From Desulfuromonas versatilis (lineage in GTDB: Bacteria; Desulfobacterota; Desulfuromonadia; Desulfuromonadales; NIT-T3), in NCBI RefSeq assembly GCF_019704135.1, contig NZ_AP024355.1, positions 3,727,034-3,791,033 on the forward strand: DNA of 64,000 nt, given 5' to 3'. How positions within the stretch are numbered: position 1 is the first letter of the stretch; each line of letters starts with the position of its first letter. Below are positions 25,512 to 33,802 of this stretch, piece after piece. The translations under genes were made by a program, and so were the position numbers. The notes beneath the pieces are model-generated. The model made no database searches. It worked only from the letters and a program-made list of their open reading frames with translations, and was not told the DNA's origin.

Positions 25512-26016
25512 CCCTTTGCTCCTTTTTTCGGGTGAATGCAGGCGGATTGCCCGATCTATGTTTAACGTCGTTCTATCGTCTTAATTGAGCAAAGGGCTTG
25601 CCAATTACGATGCCGCCCCTGGAGTACCCGTGCAGAGAAAATTTCACGGACCGCTGCGCAAACCCCAGAAGCGATGTAATTTGCTGAATTTGGTTGAATA
25701 TTGGGACAAGGAGATTACTCGAGGGCGGGTCGCGGAACAATTCGATTCGGGTTGGGAAATGGAACGTGCCGGGCAAGCCGGAACAGTGAGGATGGCAACA
25801 AATCGTGCCATTCGTGATGCCAACCTCCTCCAACAGACTGGCATGGCGAGGCTTTTTATTGGCGGAAAGAATTCCTGCCATTGGTTCATTTTTTTGTCAA
25901 ACGAGTTTCCGGCCTTTGCTGCCGACTGCGGATCGAGTGGGTGCGGGCGGCGGGCAAGGCTTCCGGAGTAGCGGCGTTCCCCCGGTACGGAAAGGGGCCT
26001 GGCCCTGCCGATTTGC
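25512..26016. other. Intergenic region upstream of ald
   Basis: About 500 bases between two minus-strand genes. A 128-codon plus-strand frame (25585-25971) lacks a ribosome-binding site and natural composition, so I do not call it. The right part should contain the 3' end of the serine dehydratase transcript and the left part the ald promoter. No clear repeat, operator or terminator seen. Confidence 0.45.
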
Positions 26017-27225
26017 TCAGGGCTTTTTCCGCTGCCGGTAGGCCTGGGCGATGCCGCCGCCGGAAGTCTCCCGGTAGAGGGGCGGCAGGGCCTGGCCGGT
26101 CTCCTTCATCACCCGGACGATCTCGGTGAAACTGATCTTGTGCACCCCGTCGGAGAGCAGGGCGAACTGGCAGCAGGCCATGGCGCGGGCGGCGGCGTGG
26201 GCGTTGCGCTCGATGCAGGGGATCTGCACCAGCCCCTGGACCGGGTCGCAGGTCAGGCCCAGGTGGTGCTCGATCCCCATCTCGGCGGCGTATTCGATCT
26301 GCCGGATGCTGCCGCCGTAGAGCTGGGTGGCGGCCGCGGCCGCCATGGCGCAAGCGGTGCCGACCTCGCCCTGGCAGCCGACCTCGGCCCCCGAGATGGA
26401 GGCGTTGTGCTTGACCAGGTTGCCGACCAGTCCCGCGGTGGCCAGGGCGCGGACGATTTTCTTCGGGCCGCAGCCCAGCGCCTCATCCAGATGGCGCAGC
26501 ACCGCCGGCAGCACCCCCGAGGCGCCGCAGGTCGGGGCGGTCACGATGACACCGCCGGAGGCGTTCTCCTCGGCTACGGCGTAGGCGTAGGCGCAAAGCA
26601 GCGCGTTCTGCCTGAACTCGGGACCGTAAAGCGCGGCCTTGCGGTAAAAGGCATGGGCCTTGCGGGCGAGCCCCAGCCCCCCGGGGAGCACCCCCTCGGC
26701 CTGCAGGCCCCGCTCGATGGAGTCGCTCATGACCCGCCAGGCCTCCTCCAGAAAGCCCCAGATCTGCTTCCCCTCGCAGGACTCCAGGTATTCCCAGAAC
26801 GCCTCGCCGGTCTCCGCGCAACGCTCGAGAACCTGGTCCATGGTCTCCAGGCAATCCACGGTCCGCGGGGTGTGTGCGATCCCCTCCCCTTTGAGCGCCC
26901 CGCCGCCGACGCTGTAGACGTCCCAGCTGCGCAGCACCTCCCCCGAGGCGCCGAGCGCCTCGAAGCGCAGAGCGTTGGGATGCAGGGGGAGTTGTTCTTC
27001 GGGTTTCCAGACCAGGGTCAGTCTTCGGCTGCCGAAGACCTCCTCCAGGGCCCGGTCGGTCAGGTGGCCGCGGCCGGTGGCGGCCAGGGCGCCGAACAGG
27101 GTCACCCGGTAGCATGCCGCATCGGGAACCTGCGCCAGAAACAGCTCGGCCGCCTTGCGCGGCCCCATGGTGTGGCTGCTGGAGGGCCCGGTGCCGATGC
27201 GAAACAGCTCTCTGATCGTTTCCAT
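26017..27225 (-). CDS. L-serine dehydratase (ammonia-lyase), iron-sulfur type
   Basis: A 402-residue single-chain enzyme converting L-serine to pyruvate and ammonia. The N-terminal beta domain has GTGPSSSHTMGPRKAAE, and the C-terminal alpha domain has TAPTCGASGVLPAV, KHNASISGAEVGCQGEVG and LTCDPVQGLVQIPCIERN. The cysteines in the last three motifs are those that hold the [4Fe-4S] cluster in this family. The ATG at 27225 has AGAGG 8 nt upstream; a GTG three codons earlier is less well placed. Together with ald it suggests a catabolic serine/alanine-to-pyruvate module. Confidence 0.95.
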   Translation of the reverse strand: METIRELFRIGTGPSSSHTMGPRKAAELFLAQVPDAACYRVTLFGALAATGRGHLTDRALEEVFGSRRLTLVWKPEEQLPLHPNALRFEALGASGEVLRSWDVYSVGGGALKGEGIAHTPRTVDCLETMDQVLERCAETGEAFWEYLESCEGKQIWGFLEEAWRVMSDSIERGLQAEGVLPGGLGLARKAHAFYRKAALYGPEFRQNALLCAYAYAVAEENASGGVIVTAPTCGASGVLPAVLRHLDEALGCGPKKIVRALATAGLVGNLVKHNASISGAEVGCQGEVGTACAMAAAAATQLYGGSIRQIEYAAEMGIEHHLGLTCDPVQGLVQIPCIERNAHAAARAMACCQFALLSDGVHKISFTEIVRVMKETGQALPPLYRETSGGGIAQAYRQRKKP

Positions 27226-27309
27226 GACTGGCACCTCTTTCGGGCAGAGCAGGGCACTTCCGACTGTCGCGACAAAATCCTCAGGTCATCTTAGCACAGC
27301 GCGCAACCG

Positions 27310-27996
27310 TCAATCCCACCCGTTGCGAATGTCGCTCGACCCGAAACCGAGCTTGGCAACCAGGTGCCCGGCGAGTTGTCCGGCGACTTTGTCCTGGGAC
27401 ACCGCTCCGGCCAGATCCCGCAGCTGGGTCATGCGCAGCCCCTGGTAGCCGCAGGGGTTGATGCGCGAAAAAGGCTCCAGATCCATATCGAGGTTCAGCG
27501 AAAGGCCATGGAAGCTGCAGCCGCGCTGCACCCGCAGCCCGATGGAGGCGATTTTGGCCCCTGCCACATAGACGCCGGGAGCGCCCGCCCGGATCGCCGC
27601 CTGCACCCCGTAACCGGCGAGAGTGGCGATGATCGCCTCCTCGATCCCCGCCACCAGCGAGCGCACCGTCAGCCCGCGCCGCTTGAGGTCGATCAGCAGG
27701 TACCCTACCAGCTGGCCGGGGCCGTGATAGGTCACCTGCCCGCCCCGGTCGACGCTCACCACCGGAATGTCGCCGGGAGCCAAAACATGCTCGGCCTTTC
27801 CCGCCCGTCCCTGGGTGAACACCCGCTCGTGCTCCAGAAGCCAGATCTCGTCGGGTGTCTGAGCGTCGCGGCCGTCAGTGAAGGTCTGCATCCGCTGCCA
27901 GACCGGTTCGTAGGGCTGGCGGCCGAGGTGGCGGAGGATCAACGGGAGGCTGGTTTGCTGGGGGTGGCGCTCTGCATCGGTTGTTTGATCTGCCAT
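27310..27996 (-). CDS. lipB: Octanoyltransferase LipB
   Basis: A 228-residue enzyme transferring octanoyl groups from acyl carrier protein to lipoyl domains. Seen are [15 protein letters not shown], the strictly typical [35 protein letters not shown] with the catalytic Lys, and [14 protein letters not shown] with the catalytic Cys. It appears to be a single gene; lipA is not next to it. An extra N-terminal ~20 residues ([14 protein letters not shown]) are less conserved and the start could be a little further in. Confidence 0.95.
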   Translation of the reverse strand: MADQTTDAERHPQQTSLPLILRHLGRQPYEPVWQRMQTFTDGRDAQTPDEIWLLEHERVFTQGRAGKAEHVLAPGDIPVVSVDRGGQVTYHGPGQLVGYLLIDLKRRGLTVRSLVAGIEEAIIATLAGYGVQAAIRAGAPGVYVAGAKIASIGLRVQRGCSFHGLSLNLDMDLEPFSRINPCGYQGLRMTQLRDLAGAVSQDKVAGQLAGHLVAKLGFGSSDIRNGWD

Positions 27997-28146
27997 CGAG
28001 GCACCTTTTCCACCAAGGCCGGGGTCAGCTCATGGGCTGCTGAGCGGCCTTTACCAAAGGGAATCAGAACACTTGGATTCCCGGACTCCGGGGACAGACA
28101 CTTAACCACTTATGAATTGGGTATACTGCCCCCGAAGTCCTCGATT

Positions 28147-28668
28147 TCACAAGACGCGCCCCCTTGGGGTTTCCGCGCTTAGGTTGCGGCGGTTGGCGGG
28201 GGGGGGATCACCTCTCAAGGCGTTCAATATCACTTTATAATGGGTCGCCAGATTAGCTAATGCAACAATAATTATGCCTGTAGCATAGTAGACGAGCATC
28301 CACTTGACTTCTGTCCTCAGAAAGAATTCTGCGAATAGAGCACCAAGCATCGCTCCCAAGCCATACAGGCTGTTAAAAGCGAATAGGCGAAGAAAATTTC
28401 CATGCCCTTCTTTCTTGAAAACAAGGATCAGGCAGTTAACAAAGAAAGCTAACATCGCGAAGCCAATGACAAAGCCTGTTCCTATCCTGAAGAATGTGGG
28501 ATCTATTCCAAGGGGCTTTGCCATATCTTCAAATGCAGCAACAGATACAGGCCATGCCGCAAACTTGGATATGGTGAACCTTGTTAGAATAAAACCTGCC
28601 AAGAAATTCATTATAATTAACAATATTTTCACAATTAAACCGAAAATATGGGCAAACTGTTTCTTCAT
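28147..28668 (-). CDS. Hypothetical four-span membrane protein
   Basis: A 173-residue protein with about four hydrophobic helices (for example IVKILLIIMNFLAGFI, GTGFVIGFAMLAFFVNCLI, SLYGLGAMLGALFAEFF, WMLVYYATGIIIVALANL). The overall size and topology resemble DoxX-like or DUF4345-like membrane proteins, but no signature residue settles the family. It is AT-richer than neighbours. Its start lies within the 3' part of the preceding frame. It is last in a minus-strand cluster of redox and detoxification genes. Confidence 0.55.
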   Translation of the reverse strand: MKKQFAHIFGLIVKILLIIMNFLAGFILTRFTISKFAAWPVSVAAFEDMAKPLGIDPTFFRIGTGFVIGFAMLAFFVNCLILVFKKEGHGNFLRLFAFNSLYGLGAMLGALFAEFFLRTEVKWMLVYYATGIIIVALANLATHYKVILNALRGDPPPANRRNLSAETPRGRVL

Positions 28669-28894
28669 ATTTTGCTGTTTCCTTTTCGAGAGCTTTTAGC
28701 TCTTCCACGATTTCTGATGGGCCGGCACGCAAGGGATAGTCCGCAGCGACAAAGGCAAAGCCGCCCGCCTTGGGGGCACCTGCAACGATGCCGGATGCAC
28801 TTGGCCTTTGCAGGTCTGCCAAAATGGTGCTTTTTATTTCCTCTGAAAACGCAGCAAATTTTTCTTCGGGGAGCGTCGCTTCCACCGGGATCAT
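28529..28894 (-). CDS. Small hypothetical protein, possibly frameshifted at 3' end
   Basis: The first ~75 residues (MIPVEATLPEEKFAAF to EELKALEKETAKYEE) look like a soluble alpha/beta protein. The remaining ~45 codons run over the start of the membrane-protein gene for about 140 bp and end in an odd cysteine-rich tail (CGMACICCCI). That overlap suggests a frameshift has extended the frame, and the true end may be near 28670. It begins 19 bp after the DsbA-like gene (a TTG four codons earlier is possible). Function unknown. Confidence 0.4.
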   Translation of the reverse strand: MIPVEATLPEEKFAAFSEEIKSTILADLQRPSASGIVAGAPKAGGFAFVAADYPLRAGPSEIVEELKALEKETAKYEETVCPYFRFNCENIVNYNEFLGRFYSNKVHHIQVCGMACICCCI

Positions 28895-28912
28895 GGACTT
28901 GTTCAAGCGAAG

Positions 28913-29692
28913 TTACGGCCTCTTCGTCACAAGATCGAAAACTTCGAGAAGTGCGTTAACGGGTTGTGCCCCTTTCATGCTGTATTGGTTATTGATCACC
29001 AAATAAGGAACACTTCTTACGCCCTGAGAACTTACACTGTTTATCTGCTCTTTGACTCTGGCCTGGTCATCGCCGGCGGCAAGTTTCTGTGCCACGATAG
29101 TCGTATCCATCCCGACCTCTCCTGCGATTCGTACCAACACGTCATGGTCACCGATGTTTTCGCAGGCTACATGGTGGGAATAATAAAGTTTTTCGGCTAA
29201 AACATGGGTATCGACACTTGGGTCCTGCCCACCCCAATACATCAGAGTGTGGGCTGCAAGAGTGTTCGGAGCCATCGCCTCCGGATCAGAACAAAACGCA
29301 ATATCTTCACCAGCGCCGACCCTTCTGTGATGCTCCAGTATCTTTTTGTCGCTTTCTTCGCCGAACTTGTTGCGATAGTATTCCCAGCGGTTACGACCCT
29401 CGCGCGGCATATTGGGATTCAACTGAAAGGGTATCCAGTTTATTGAAAAATCGATATTCGGCCGCTGCGCCATGGCCTGATCCAAACGTCGCTTACTCAC
29501 ATAACACCATGGGCAGGCAAAGTCGTAGACCTTCGTTATAGTGATCTTTTGTTTCTGCGTTTCGGCAATGCTTGCAGGCTTTAATTCTGCCCCACCAAAG
29601 GCCGAGAGGCAGCAAAGAGCCAGAGAGATCATCACGACCAAGCCAATTGTCACTCTTTTAACAGTCAATGTATTACTCCACATAGATGTCAT
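28913..29692 (-). CDS. DsbA/FrnE-family thiol oxidoreductase, exported
   Basis: A ~259-residue thioredoxin-fold protein. An N-terminal signal or anchor segment (VTIGLVVMISLALCCLSAFGG) is followed by VYDFACPWCYVSKRRL with the CPWC active site, and later VRSVPYLVINNQYSM, with the cis-Pro loop typical of the FrnE branch. FrnE-like proteins are usually cytoplasmic, so the signal peptide is notable. It probably acts as a periplasmic disulfide oxidoreductase or isomerase. The start is uncertain (29692 or 29683). It lies downstream of an OsmC-like gene in a redox-stress cluster. Confidence 0.82.
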   Translation of the reverse strand: MTSMWSNTLTVKRVTIGLVVMISLALCCLSAFGGAELKPASIAETQKQKITITKVYDFACPWCYVSKRRLDQAMAQRPNIDFSINWIPFQLNPNMPREGRNRWEYYRNKFGEESDKKILEHHRRVGAGEDIAFCSDPEAMAPNTLAAHTLMYWGGQDPSVDTHVLAEKLYYSHHVACENIGDHDVLVRIAGEVGMDTTIVAQKLAAGDDQARVKEQINSVSSQGVRSVPYLVINNQYSMKGAQPVNALLEVFDLVTKRP

Positions 29693-29812
29693 GGTTTTTA
29701 ATGGTCTAAAATACGGCTGAAATACGTCGCCAATTGTCCATGAAAACACCAACTGACCTCTGCGCCAATCTTTTCAAAAGGGAATGTGTTTCCAATGGAT
29801 TGCTCGAAGTTG

Positions 29813-30214
29813 TTAGACGATCGAGAATGACAGTTTGACGGAATTTCTAATCGAATTGGCGACAATACAGCCGCGTTCCGCAATGGTAACAAGCTTATGC
29901 AGAAGGTCTTTATCCGAATACTGTCCGCCAACCCTCAAGTCGATTGCGGTAAAGCGCTGGGGAGAATCAGCCAGGGTGGCAACCACCTCCACGGTCAATT
30001 CGCCCACCTTTTCCTCTCGGGTCTTGACCGCGGCAAGAAGGTTGCTCATAAAACACCCACCGAGCCCCAACAAAAACAGTTCCCCACCCATCGCCCCCTG
30101 GTCAGTCCCCCCCTTGGCTTCCGGGCGGTCGCACAGGACGGCATGCTGCCTTGCGGTACCCTTGGATGCGCTGGCAGATACCTGGTTTATCACCACTTTG
30201 ACTTCTTGGGACAT
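29813..30214 (-). CDS. OsmC/Ohr-family peroxiredoxin-like protein
   Basis: A 133-residue protein with the family's two conserved cysteine segments: LFLLGLGGCFMSNLLAA and TIAERGCIVANSIR. OsmC/Ohr proteins reduce organic hydroperoxides through this cysteine pair. The N-terminal part (VKVVINQVSAS) matches the beta-strand start. AGGA precedes the ATG. It is upstream of the DsbA/FrnE-like gene on the same strand, probably part of an oxidative-stress unit. Confidence 0.85.
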   Translation of the reverse strand: MSQEVKVVINQVSASASKGTARQHAVLCDRPEAKGGTDQGAMGGELFLLGLGGCFMSNLLAAVKTREEKVGELTVEVVATLADSPQRFTAIDLRVGGQYSDKDLLHKLVTIAERGCIVANSIRNSVKLSFSIV

Positions 30215-30355
30215 TTTTCCTCCTATCCGTTTTGAAGAGGCGGACCTGATCGTCCGCTGTGAATTCTGGGCTTGAATAGGGGGACAGAGTGCAAATTTTC
30301 TCCGTGGAATTGGTACTATGTCCCCTGTTTGATTATGTATAGACAGCCGGGGATA

Positions 30356-31027
30356 CTACGCCTTCATCCGCTCGGCCAGATCGACCAGGCTGCTCACCGT
30401 AATGGTCGGCTCGATCCCCCAGGGATCGAAAACCGCGTCAGCAGAGCGCTGCACCCAGGCCGACTTCATCCCCGCCGAAATCGCCCCGATGACATCAAAC
30501 GGATTGCTGGAGATCAACCACGCGCACCCGCCCGAGGCTTGCGACTGTCTTAAAAAATGGGCATAGACCGCGGGGCTGGGCTTGAAAGACTTGAGGTTGT
30601 CGACACTGACGAGATCGAGAAACAGCTCGCGGATGGTTGCCGCACGCAACAGTCGCTCGAGCGCAGCCACCTCACCGTTGGAGAAAGCAAAAAGCCGAAA
30701 ACCCGCCTCCTTCAGCAGGGTCAAGCCTTGCTTGACGTCATCAAATGCCGGAAGTTCCCGGTAAATGTCCAGCAACTCGCTTTTTTGCTGCCGGGTCAGC
30801 GGTGTCTTGTAGAAATCGCAGGTGTAATCGAGGGCCTGGCTTGTGCAGACGGCAAAGGGTTCGTAGTTCTGCATGAGCCCGCGGCGGAACGAGTATTCGA
30901 GCTGTTTGTCTCGCCAGGTTTGCGAAAAAGCGTGTGCCCTGTCGCCAACCAGCCCTTCCAGGGCGGCGAGCACGCCGTGGGTGTTGATCAAGGTTCCGTA
31001 CACATCGAATGCCAGAGTTGTCGCCAT
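30356..31027 (-). CDS. Haloacid dehalogenase, type II
   Basis: A 223-residue HAD-superfamily enzyme. MATTLAFDVYGTLINTHG carries the nucleophilic Asp (residue 8), RLFAFSNGE the motif II Ser, SFKPSPAVY the motif III Lys, and LISSNPFDVIGAISAGM the C-terminal acidic site. The pattern is that of L-2-haloacid dehalogenases (DehII), which release halide from 2-haloalkanoates. The ATG at 31027 has GGAG 6 nt upstream; the frame extends a further ten codons. It fits a detoxification cluster controlled by the TetR-type gene at its far end. Confidence 0.88.
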   Translation of the reverse strand: MATTLAFDVYGTLINTHGVLAALEGLVGDRAHAFSQTWRDKQLEYSFRRGLMQNYEPFAVCTSQALDYTCDFYKTPLTRQQKSELLDIYRELPAFDDVKQGLTLLKEAGFRLFAFSNGEVAALERLLRAATIRELFLDLVSVDNLKSFKPSPAVYAHFLRQSQASGGCAWLISSNPFDVIGAISAGMKSAWVQRSADAVFDPWGIEPTITVSSLVDLAERMKA

Positions 31028-31099
31028 GGAGATCTCCGTATTATTGCAAGAAATCAACGCTGTTCCATCCCGCTTGGTTTTCAGTATAGATGGACCTTT

Positions 31100-31759
31100 T
31101 CACTTTACGAGAGACTCAAGCTTGTTGGCGATTTTTCGGCCCAGGTCCTTGGCGGCATCCAGTGCAATCTGCTGTTCTTCAAACCTTTGAATCCCGTAAG
31201 AGTCAACAGTCGCATCCGCTCCGTAGAGCATCTTGATGCCGTCCATTTTGCAGGTAGCGCTATTGCCGCACTTGATGCAAGGCACGTTGCCTTCAATTTT
31301 GACGGCACCGACGAAGTCCATGCCTTCTTCCATCATAAAAAACTGGATGGCATTTATTCCCATCTGGCACGCTGGCGGCAGCAGCTCATGTTCGTTGACC
31401 ACGCAGGAGGCAACCACCGCGGCGCCCAGCTTGCCTGCGAGATACCCATGGTTGTGGCGCAGCGGATACAGCCGCTCCAGAAAGGCCTTGGTCCGGGCAT
31501 CCAGCGTTGAGTAGGGGGTAAACCCACCGACGATCAACACATCGGCCTGCTTGATTTTCTCCGCAATGGCAATCCCGTCATCCTTGATCACGCATCGGTT
31601 CGTTGCGACGCAGCCAAGGCAGCCCTTGCAGGGTGCGACGGTGTAATCCGAGAGCTTGATAAATTCGGCGTCGCCGCCTGTTGCCTCCATCAGCAACTTG
31701 ATCGCACGATCGGTATTGCTGTTCTTGATCGGCGAACCTGAAACTCCAATGATCTTCAT
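31100..31759 (-). CDS. Iron-sulfur/FMN flavodoxin-family NAD(P)H oxidoreductase
   Basis: A 219-residue protein starting MKIIGVSGSPIKNSNTDRA, the FMN phosphate loop of NADPH-dependent FMN reductases. The CKGCLGCVATNRC cluster follows, as in iron-sulfur flavoproteins of anaerobes, then GGFTPYSTLDARTKAFLER. A second cysteine set near the C-terminus (CIKCGNSATC) could carry another cluster. It probably reduces quinones, nitro compounds or other electrophiles. The ATG at 31759 is favoured over 31786 by the typical N-terminus. Between it and the AhpD-like gene are ~235 bases with no gene. Confidence 0.82.
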   Translation of the reverse strand: MKIIGVSGSPIKNSNTDRAIKLLMEATGGDAEFIKLSDYTVAPCKGCLGCVATNRCVIKDDGIAIAEKIKQADVLIVGGFTPYSTLDARTKAFLERLYPLRHNHGYLAGKLGAAVVASCVVNEHELLPPACQMGINAIQFFMMEEGMDFVGAVKIEGNVPCIKCGNSATCKMDGIKMLYGADATVDSYGIQRFEEQQIALDAAKDLGRKIANKLESLVK

Positions 31760-31994
31760 GCTTATCCCTTCAAGGGTAAATTTCAACTCGAAACTCTGTC
31801 CGCTTATCGGCCAACCCAGCCTGCTGCCTTGTGCCCTCAGGGTCCCGAGATGCGGAATCTGAGTTGTGCGACTATCCGCACCGAAGCGCGCAGTGCGGCC
31901 GCCTCAAAAGTCAACCTCCACCTCCAGAGATTTCAGAAAGTCGTTGGAGGCGGTGATGGGAGGGTATGGTTTTTTGTATCGCGACTCATTGCGT

Positions 31995-32543
31995 TTATTT
32001 GTTCCACTCATATTTCCGAAATACTGCATCGACGGGTGTCTCGGCAATGGCGTTCACATAGTTGCTGATCACTTTTTGCGACAGGCCCAAGATGATTTCC
32101 AATAACTGACGCTGTTGGTAACCCGCAGCATAAAAGGCCTCGATTTCGCCATCCGTTAAACGCCCGCGATTACGGACCATAGCGAGGGTTGTGTCATGCA
32201 GCACCTGCAGTTTTTCGCTGGGCATGGCGGTTCGATTCCGCAACGCCTCCGTCAAGGCCGGGTCAACCTTCATCATGTGAGCAATCCCGGTATGGGCTGG
32301 CACGCAGTAGTGGCACCCATGTTCCACATTGATGGTCTGCCACACGACGGTGAGCTCCTCGTTGTTGAACGACGAATCGACAAACAGCTTGTGAAGCATA
32401 TGATAGCCTTCGAGCAGACCGGGAGCTTCGGCTAAAACGCCATGCAGGCCGGGAATCCTGCCGAAGTTTTTCAGGGAATTCTTCAGGAGGGGCTTGCTTT
32501 GCTCAGGGGCGGAATCGATAGTATGAATCTTGAAAGTGCTCAT
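31995..32543 (-). CDS. Carboxymuconolactone decarboxylase/AhpD-family protein
   Basis: A 182-residue all-helical protein with the AhpD core signature EHGCHYCVPAHTGIAHM; the CxxC pair is the redox centre used for peroxide detoxification. An N-terminal extension (STFKIHTIDSAPEQSKPLL) matches a subfamily with 'uncharacterised peroxidase-related' annotation. An 18-bp palindrome resembling the one at the TetR gene lies 15 bp before the ATG, so it is almost certainly a target of that repressor. Confidence 0.85.
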   Translation of the reverse strand: MSTFKIHTIDSAPEQSKPLLKNSLKNFGRIPGLHGVLAEAPGLLEGYHMLHKLFVDSSFNNEELTVVWQTINVEHGCHYCVPAHTGIAHMMKVDPALTEALRNRTAMPSEKLQVLHDTTLAMVRNRGRLTDGEIEAFYAAGYQQRQLLEIILGLSQKVISNYVNAIAETPVDAVFRKYEWNK

Positions 32544-32557
32544 TGATCTCTCCTTTT

Positions 32558-32575
32558 TCAGAACGCACGTTCTGA
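32558..32575. promoter_or_regulatory. Probable TetR operator at AhpD-like gene
   Basis: A perfect palindrome TCAGAACG-CA-CGTTCTGA just upstream of the AhpD-like start and downstream of the tetR gene. A partly degenerate copy lies in front of the tetR gene itself (33237-33254). Confidence 0.65.
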
Positions 32576-32632
32576 TTTGGGGTGAAAAAAGGGCCAGTCT
32601 ATTACCCTGGGGCCTTTGCCGTGATTTGTTGG

Positions 32633-33214
32633 TTATTTCTTCAGAATCGAGAGGGCAACCGCAACCATCGATTCGAGGGTTTCTTTATCACGTCCCGTTT
32701 TGCCCTGCACCATCAGGCCGTTGGCGAAGGTGAACAGAAACGCGGCGAGTGTACGGCAGTCCTTTTCCTGGGTGATCTCTCCATTTGCTTGGGCTGCGAC
32801 CAAATTCTGGCAGAAGAGCTCTTCGACACGGGACAGACTGTTTTTAACCTGAAGGAAGGCCTCTTCTTCGAGAAGCTCCTTCTCGATGGCGCTGTTGACC
32901 AGCAGGCACCCGGGGCAATCACTGGAAGCGGCGTGATCGCTCATCCTGCGAAAAAAGGCCTCTATATTCTCAATGCACAGGGGTTGCCGGCCGAGGAGGC
33001 GGCGACCCTCACTGTTCAGCCTCAGGACGTAGTTGTCGATGCATTCCCGGAACAGGCCTTCCTTGCTGCCGAACTCCTGGTACATGCTGTGCTTGTTGAG
33101 GCCGGTCGCGGCGACCAGATCGCTCACCGCGGTACCCTTGAAGCCTTTGACCCAGAAGACCCGGGTCGCAGCGTCGACAACTTCTTCCCTTTTGTATTCC
33201 TTGTTTCTGGCCAT
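32633..33214 (-). CDS. TetR/AcrR-family transcriptional repressor
   Basis: A 193-residue regulator. The N-terminal DNA-binding domain is typical: EVVDAATRVFWVKGFKGTAV, SDLVAATGLNKHSMYQEFGSKEGLF, read in two parts; the C-terminal domain contains SSDCPGCLLVNSA, whose two cysteines could sense electrophiles or redox state, as in NemR-like regulators. The ATG at 33214 (MARNKEYKREE) gives the usual N-terminus. The repressor heads a minus-strand cluster of redox enzymes and should autoregulate through the palindrome upstream of its own start. Confidence 0.9.
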   Translation of the reverse strand: MARNKEYKREEVVDAATRVFWVKGFKGTAVSDLVAATGLNKHSMYQEFGSKEGLFRECIDNYVLRLNSEGRRLLGRQPLCIENIEAFFRRMSDHAASSDCPGCLLVNSAIEKELLEEEAFLQVKNSLSRVEELFCQNLVAAQANGEITQEKDCRTLAAFLFTFANGLMVQGKTGRDKETLESMVAVALSILKK

Positions 33215-33236
33215 TGCAGTTCCTTTTGTAGCCATA

Positions 33237-33254
33237 CTAGACCGATCGTTCTGA
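33237..33254. promoter_or_regulatory. Probable TetR autoregulatory operator
   Basis: CTAGACCG-AT-CGTTCTGA: the right arm is identical to that of the palindrome at 32558-32575, and the left arm matches at 5 of 8 positions. It lies 22 bp before the tetR start, where a repressor would block transcription. Confidence 0.55.
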
Positions 33255-33375
33255 AATGGTCAAGGGGAAATTTCAAAGATGGCGGGCGGAACCGCCCCGG
33301 GAGGCTGTTCAGGACCGGAGAGATCGCTTCTCCAGAGTTTCAGGCGACATGTAAAAATGCCCCCCCCCCTGGCGA

Positions 33376-33545
33376 CATCGAGAATTGGCCGACAGGTTCG
33401 ATCTGGTCAAGGCCGAACTGCTGAAGCAGGATGCATCAATTACGACCGACCCCACTGTGGAGTCGATTATGTTCTTAGATTTATTGAGAACTGTTTTGAC
33501 GCAACTTGCGAGAATGGCGAGGTGCTGGTTTTTTGGTTCGGAAGG
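33376..33545 (+). pseudogene. Remnant of antibiotic-biosynthesis-monooxygenase-type gene
   Basis: Two overlapping frames give pieces recognisable from ABM-family quinol monooxygenases: ADRFDLVKAELLKQ in one frame and EAGCINYDRPH then RFIENCFD in the next. In intact members the order is the same (DLVRAELL, EAGCINYDLHQ, RFLFIENW). No start or N-terminal strand is present, so this is a fragment with at least one frameshift. A fragment of a similar gene lies at 45162-45245. The other bases of 33255-33574 hold nothing I recognise. Confidence 0.45.
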
Positions 33546-33574
33546 TGGTTTTCAGATTTCCATACTTTTGAGAT

Positions 33575-33629
33575 TTCACATTTTTTTCACATTATCTTCA
33601 CGGCCGGTTCACGTCCTCTGACTTAATTT
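33575..33629 (+). promoter_or_regulatory. Four 11-nt-phased response-regulator boxes and promoter of the two-component operon
   Basis: TTCAC occurs at 33575, 33586, 33597 and 33608, exactly 11 nt apart, giving a direct-repeat array like those bound by OmpR/PhoB-family regulators. A possible -10 (TAATTT, 33624-33629) starts 16 nt after the last box begins, so the last box would replace the -35, as in PhoB-type activated promoters. The array lies 190 bp before the response-regulator start. Confidence 0.7.
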
Positions 33630-33802
33630 TAAGCCATGTCAAAAAAAGACGTTTGACCCGAGGAGTATAATATGCGCATAGCGAGGGCTTTCCATTCACA
33701 GCATTGGATCCAGAGCTATCGGCAGGGGCCTTCTTATCCTTGCCTTGGAAGCGTTTGACTATTATACAAGAAGGCATATCAACCACGCCCCGGAGGAAAA
33801 AC

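Noticed and set aside
25585-25971. 128-codon plus-strand frame upstream of ald
   Set aside because: No ribosome-binding site, no domain, unnatural composition.
33575-33612. Regular short repeats as a possible CRISPR array
   Set aside because: The unit is only 5 conserved bases in an 11-nt period, too short; it fits response-regulator boxes.
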